From: Devosia riboflavina
Lineage (GTDB): Bacteria; Pseudomonadota; Alphaproteobacteria; Rhizobiales; Devosiaceae
Assembly: GCF_000743575.1 (NCBI RefSeq)
Contig: NZ_JQGC01000013.1
Coordinates: 101,207-165,206 of the forward strand
Length of the DNA stretch: 64,000 bases
Direction of reading: 5' to 3'
This document shows, one piece after another, positions 62,301-64,000 of this stretch. A model generated the notes under the pieces. The model saw only the letters and a list, made by a program, of their open reading frames with translations, was not told the DNA's origin and did no database searches. How positions within the stretch are numbered: position 1 is the stretch's first letter; each line of letters starts with the position of its first letter. A program made the translations under genes and the position numbers.

Positions 62301-64000
62301 TCCGTCTGCGCAAAGCCCTGTGCGTCCTTGGAGATCACCGAGAAGGCCGGCGGCGCGATCGTGATCGAACCAAGGCCATCCGCGCCCATCGAGAACAGCG
62401 AACCCGCAGCACCCGAGGCAGTCGCCACATTGGCCACACCGTCATTCGGGCTATCATTGCCCGGGAACAGGGTCTGCGCTTCGTCGTCAAGGGTAGTGGA
62501 CGCGGTGACATTGGACGAGATCGGACGATCGTCATTGATCAGAACCGTCAGCACACCACCGGCCTGGTCGCCATCACCGTCGGTGATGCCGTAGCCAAAG
62601 CTCAGGGAATCGGTGTTCTCCGCCAGCAGGCCGTTCGAATGGGCCAGCGGCGCATCCATGGTGAAGCTGTAGGAACCGTCAGCCTTGATGATCAGCGTCG
62701 CGGCAGGCGTGTGGTTGGCGCTCGTCGCCGTCCAGGTCGTCGTGCCATCGGCGCTGCGAACACCGGCGCTCCAGGAGACGGATTCCGTCTGTGCAAAGCC
62801 CTGGGCGTCCTTGTAGAGCACCGAGAAGGCCGGCGGTGTAATCGCGATGGAACCAAGACCATCCGCACCGACAGTAAACAGCGCGCCAGCGCCACCCGAA
62901 ACAGTCTTGATGTTCGGATCGACGTCGCCGAGAGACCATCCCGTATTGGTCGGGGTGAACTCGGTCTGCGCCTCATCATCCATCACCGACCAGTTCGTCA
63001 CGATCGAAGCGACCGGCACCGGGGTGTCGTCATTGACGCTGATATTGAGCTTGCCCGATGCGGTATCGCCATCGCCATCGGTCACGCTGAAGTTGAACGA
63101 CAGCGTCTTGTCTTCCTCGATGCCCGGCAGGGCGGTCGAGTGAGCCACCGGTGCATTGATCGAGAAGCTGTAGGAACCGTCAGCCTTGATGATCAGCGTC
63201 GCAGCAGGCGCATAATTGCCGCTCGTCGCCGTCCAGGTGGTCGTGCCGTCGGCACTGCGAACCCCGCCATCCCAGGTCACTGCCTCGGTCTGCGCAAAGC
63301 CCTGCGTGTCCTTGTAGATCACCGAGAAAGCCGGCGGCGTGACCGTGATCGAACCGAGCCCGTCCGAACCCATCGAGAACAGTGTGCCTGCACCACCCGA
63401 GACCGACTTGTAGTTCGGATTGGTATCGCCAAGCGTCCAGCCCGTATTGGTCGGGGTAAACTCGGTCTGCGCCTCGTCGTCCAGCGTCCGGCTGGCATTG
63501 ACCGTATTCACCGCATTCGGCGCATCGTCGTTGACATTGACCTTGAGCGTACCGCTGGCCTTGTCGCCATCGCCATCGGTCACGCTGAAGCCGAACGACA
63601 GTTCGTTGTTCGTCTCGCCCGAACCCGAATGGGCCAATGGCGCATTGAGCGTAAAGCTGTAGGAACCGTCGGCCTTGATGATCAGGGTCGCGGCCGGCGT
63701 GTGGTTGGTGCTCGTCGCCGTCCAGGTCGTCGTGCCGTCGGCACCGCGAACCCCAGCGCTCCACGAGATGGATTCCGTCTGCGCAAAGCCCTGTGCAGTC
63801 TTGGCGATTACTGAGAAGGCCGGCGGCGTGATCGTGATCGCAGCCAGACCATCTGAACCCATCGAGAACAGCGCACCGGCGGCGCCGGTGGCCGTCGCGA
63901 CATTGGCAACACCATCGCTCGGCGTGTTGTTGCCCGGGAACAGGGTCTGCGCTTCATCGTCCACAACCGTCGAAGACGTCACGACACCCATCGAGGTCGG
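56399..64000 (-). CDS. Giant RTX/VCBS repeat adhesin (LapA/BapA-like), 5' end outside window
   Basis: At least 2533 residues; the frame is still open at 64000, so the N-terminus is missing. In coding order: four 160-residue repeats beginning DDEAQT; three T1SS-143-like repeats (DGDGDxxTAxI...NDxxP); a jelly-roll domain (NLLTNGDFS...QTLSGLNPNSSYTLSFEIGSP); several VCBS/cadherin-like repeats (NGTNDAPVI motifs, GTLSVSDVD); then about 12 RTX nonapeptides GGxGxDxLx and a C-terminal type I secretion tail (TVTDFSLANDKIDL...ILDDDTYTLII-type end). This is a calcium-binding cell-surface adhesin secreted by a type I system. LapG next door would cut its N-terminal part, which lies outside. Confidence 0.92.
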   Translation of the reverse strand, partial: PTSMGVVTSSTVVDDEAQTLFPGNNTPSDGVANVATATGAAGALFSMGSDGLAAITITPPAFSVIAKTAQGFAQTESISWSAGVRGADGTTTWTATSTNHTPAATLIIKADGSYSFTLNAPLAHSGSGETNNELSFGFSVTDGDGDKASGTLKVNVNDDAPNAVNTVNASRTLDDEAQTEFTPTNTGWTLGDTNPNYKSVSGGAGTLFSMGSDGLGSITVTPPAFSVIYKDTQGFAQTEAVTWDGGVRSADGTTTWTATSGNYAPAATLIIKADGSYSFSINAPVAHSTALPGIEEDKTLSFNFSVTDGDGDTASGKLNISVNDDTPVPVASIVTNWSVMDDEAQTEFTPTNTGWSLGDVDPNIKTVSGGAGALFTVGADGLGSIAITPPAFSVLYKDAQGFAQTESVSWSAGVRSADGTTTWTATSANHTPAATLIIKADGSYSFTMDAPLAHSNGLLAENTDSLSFGYGITDGDGDQAGGVLTVLINDDRPISSNVTASTTLDDEAQTLFPGNDSPNDGVANVATASGAAGSLFSMGADGLGSITIAPPAFSVISKDAQGFAQTESISWSAGVRGADGTTTWTATSANHTPAATLIIKADGSYSFTLNAPLAHSGSGETNNELSFGFSVTDGDGDKASGTLKINVNDDAPVKAHDYRYVSVQEADIAAGPDVASTVFENKMGADGLGSTAFTGHLKLDIGGGVAGNVSLDVANGPVTVSQFTSDGKPVTFVLVNDTLVRGYILPENGGGTGGTTIIEISLTGSDQGATTKLFGPIDHIAVVDGKPIDSILVDATVRFTDGDGDDITAIIRSTIVDDVPSTNQADRYITLSENNIASGTATDTRAFTIDFGSDGYGRTFFTGKMGLNIGGTVAGNFVFNVDAGPQVVNEIKSGGKPITFEKVGDNVINGYITNDAGQRVDVIKLELNDTDTNVTATLFRPIDHVDVGTPTPLGQIRIDATVGFADGDGDVVTSILRVNVNDSTPTLMMGGADVGSLSEVNLPQVSSTFGNLGVNVGADKNGHVAFAPGVIAALQAQGLTSDNVTLQYTIRDNGFGGEELVAYKAGSTADDPVFIVGVYKPASFAATLFQNVDHAANSDSLPLNLTARVYDGDGDYADRAFTINVADDAPTLNAPTEDYNLLTNGDFSIGAWSPTSYGGASTGAIGWLINGTQPGQAGVQLEQVTNGYMGMSSTSGVMVDLAASPGNVEISQTLSGLNPNSSYTLSFEIGSPDPASAGLEVYWNGVKLNTTFTITNQMTVVTVSGLVPNGDGKDVLTFKEVGSPDNTGTYLADVKLAPTAAPDLPLVEAQMGEDGTAVFNFSEGTDFDFGADGKGSVAFDANAAVISTPSGTLLDKPTISYDPVTGKLTINPGWGFNGLSKNEIATLTIPFSVTDADGDVRTGLYRITILGSDDPVTSSVGFPEAGTITEYAEGHPLANSTDERTSFDSGYNGGGFWIYGDQGDTHTVTVVPVGAGQLGHITHQIGETTANDGVGFVNWKYNVTDQELNYLAAGQTKVEEFDIVVSDPYGNSTTRRITITLVGSNDTPVITVAQGDSIASELIETNAGLQAAGTLSVSDVDVTDVVTASVGFIEISGPPYGTNLDHAMIRSFMTVNTPVIGNGQTTGTLNWSFNSNSQAFNFLPQGSRLVFKYTIVVTDSAGATDEQIVTVAINGTNDAPVISMPLAETTETIDGQLAVSRFINETDTGLASSGTLTVSDVDNVSAMTVQVIGVSGGGAGYNIANAANFLTISPTAPIYDAGETANNLSWSFNSGSENFNFLSQGTQIRLNYTIRVTDNFGASVDQVVTILINGTNDGPVVDLNGAAAGVDGATYAVEGQPRWAFDAATLSDVDSSNLKSMTVGFGNGRDPANANGETETLTLNTAAENARAAAGLVLSFNATTGALTISGNASVATYQTILRGIVYQNNNDTPSAQRVLEVSVTDDYNAVATAHMVVNVTPVNDPPELRGTLTGSVTEGGTMNVTAAMLSFYDPDNTNVTFLVSGLSGGEFLNGGAPATSFTAAEVLNGLITFRHFGGEDPSIVFQVRVEDGNQDGSVPVPGNFTINVTDVNDPAIIDGATAGQITEDAAPNSVSGLLTADDVDNPDNVFQAGSGTANYGTWSINAGGQWTYVLDNANPTVNALNDGQDLSDSFAVKSADGTIQLVTITIAGKTDATPIVQPPVVNALTGPQFAYAFVDNAKTPNAINFDARTLFSGSGLEFSFKAMGAAAPVAWLSFGTNGVVSGGPNNDVQGLYRYEVTATDPLTGASNKTYVAFAALGGNAYTITNSGNGNSSGLQWMNANTNGSDAITVDHDINATLNGGSSNDVIIDNLNGHTVDGGDGDDAIYGGAGGDTLRGGASGHDFLDGGDGIDFLYGGSGDDILLGGLGGDTLDGEDGHDILVGGTGNDTLFGGNGDDILIGGPGQDTISTGFGFDTVVLTDIGLANRDTVTDFSLANDKIDLTALLDANFSNGDNISDFVDVTNTGVVRVDQSGSGNFAADGSSDIALLNGVTSGVIKLVIDDDTYTLII
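56690..57045 (-). repeat. RTX calcium-binding nonapeptide block
   Basis: About 12 units of the form GGxGxDxLx within the adhesin (GGDGDDAIY, GGAGGDTLR, GGDGIDFLY, GGSGDDILL, GGLGGDTLD, GGTGNDTLF, GGNGDDILI, GGPGQDTIS). Units fold into a calcium-filled beta-roll outside the cell and precede the C-terminal secretion signal. Confidence 0.9.
60100..60595 (-). other. Jelly-roll, lectin/CBM-like domain inside the adhesin
   Basis: About 165 residues starting LLTNGDFSIGAWSP and ending TYLADVKLAP, with QTLSGLNPNSSYTLSFEIGSP and GLEVYWNGVKLNTTF. This is the pattern of carbohydrate-binding-module or DUF642-type galactose-binding-like folds. It is the only part that is not repeat-like and may be the ligand-binding head. 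Confidence 0.55.
62040..64000 (-). repeat. Four tandem 480-495-base repeats in the adhesin gene
   Basis: Units start with DDEAQT near 63960, 63481, 62985 and 62490, coding order. The first and fourth begin TLFPGN, the second and third EFTPTNTGW, so the order is A-B-B-A. Long identical DNA stretches occur, for example around 62075-62165 and 63545-63640. Such repeats invite recombination and length variation. Confidence 0.85.

Noticed and set aside
60473..63814. 1113-codon open frame on the plus strand opposite the adhesin gene
   Set aside because: It mirrors the repeat structure of the adhesin gene on the other strand and has no start signal, domain or sensible composition; long antisense frames are common in GC-rich repeats.
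62040..64000. Direct repeats as a CRISPR array
   Set aside because: The repeats are about 490 bases long, in frame and protein-coding; no short repeat-spacer pattern exists in the window.

Overview
The window reads as chromosomal DNA of a GC-rich alphaproteobacterium of the order Hyphomicrobiales, probably close to Devosia or a relative. The pointers are dense ABC-transporter operons joined by ATGA and TGATG overlaps, alphaproteobacterial family versions (ExbB with a long Ala/Pro leader, MaeB-type malic enzyme, BTLCP/LapG protease, DUF1684, DUF2264) and a perfect TGA-N9-TCA (IRO-type) box before exbB. No rRNA, tRNA, IS element, integrase or CRISPR array was recognised. The genus is an inference; only the class and order level is reasonably supported.

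Layout. 1-10.4 kb (minus strand): a peptide/oligosaccharide-type ABC importer (solute-binding protein, two permeases, two ATPases) ending in a DUF2264 protein cut by the window edge, then a LacI regulator, an acetyl-xylan-esterase/cephalosporin-C-deacetylase-type esterase and a degenerate HNH-like protein. This looks like a locus for taking up and deacetylating plant oligosaccharides. 10.7-16.4 kb (plus): a second, complete dipeptide-type ABC operon translationally coupled to a DUF1684 protein, closed by a bidirectional terminator. 16.5-17.1 kb: two small envelope genes.

17.3-29.05 kb (plus): a ferric-siderophore-type ABC importer with one ATPase, two permeases and no fewer than four solute-binding proteins, with a sucrase/ferredoxin-like Fe-S protein among them; then a soluble PQQ-type sugar/sorbosone dehydrogenase followed by an NMT1-type ABC importer (binding protein, permease, ATPase). 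It meets head-on the tonB-exbD-exbB operon (29.05-31.8 kb, minus), which would energise outer-membrane uptake. 32-38.9 kb (minus): a cysteine-bearing Rrf2 regulator and a sulfate assimilation locus (sbp, a 73-residue orphan, an RBBP9-like hydrolase, an FAD/NAD(P) protein, cysT, cysW, cysA).

39-51.3 kb: an isolated O-antigen-ligase-type protein, a DedA membrane protein, a CidA/CidB (LrgA/LrgB) pair, a NADP malic enzyme with phosphotransacetylase tail, a GAF-HD-GYP c-di-GMP phosphodiesterase, and three membrane-anchored alpha/beta hydrolases, two of them paralogues flanking an Abhydrolase_9 protein. 51.3-54.3 kb: a 999-residue secreted Sel1-repeat protein.

54.7-64 kb: the most interesting part. 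A small GGDEF-fold protein with a destroyed active site but a kept RxxD inhibitory-site motif is divergent from a LapG-type periplasmic cysteine protease, which converges on the 3' end of a giant RTX/VCBS adhesin (at least 2533 residues, gene runs off the window). This resembles the Pseudomonas Lap biofilm system, but with a small cytosolic c-di-GMP-receptor candidate where LapD would be expected; the type I secretion genes and any true LapD lie outside the window if present.
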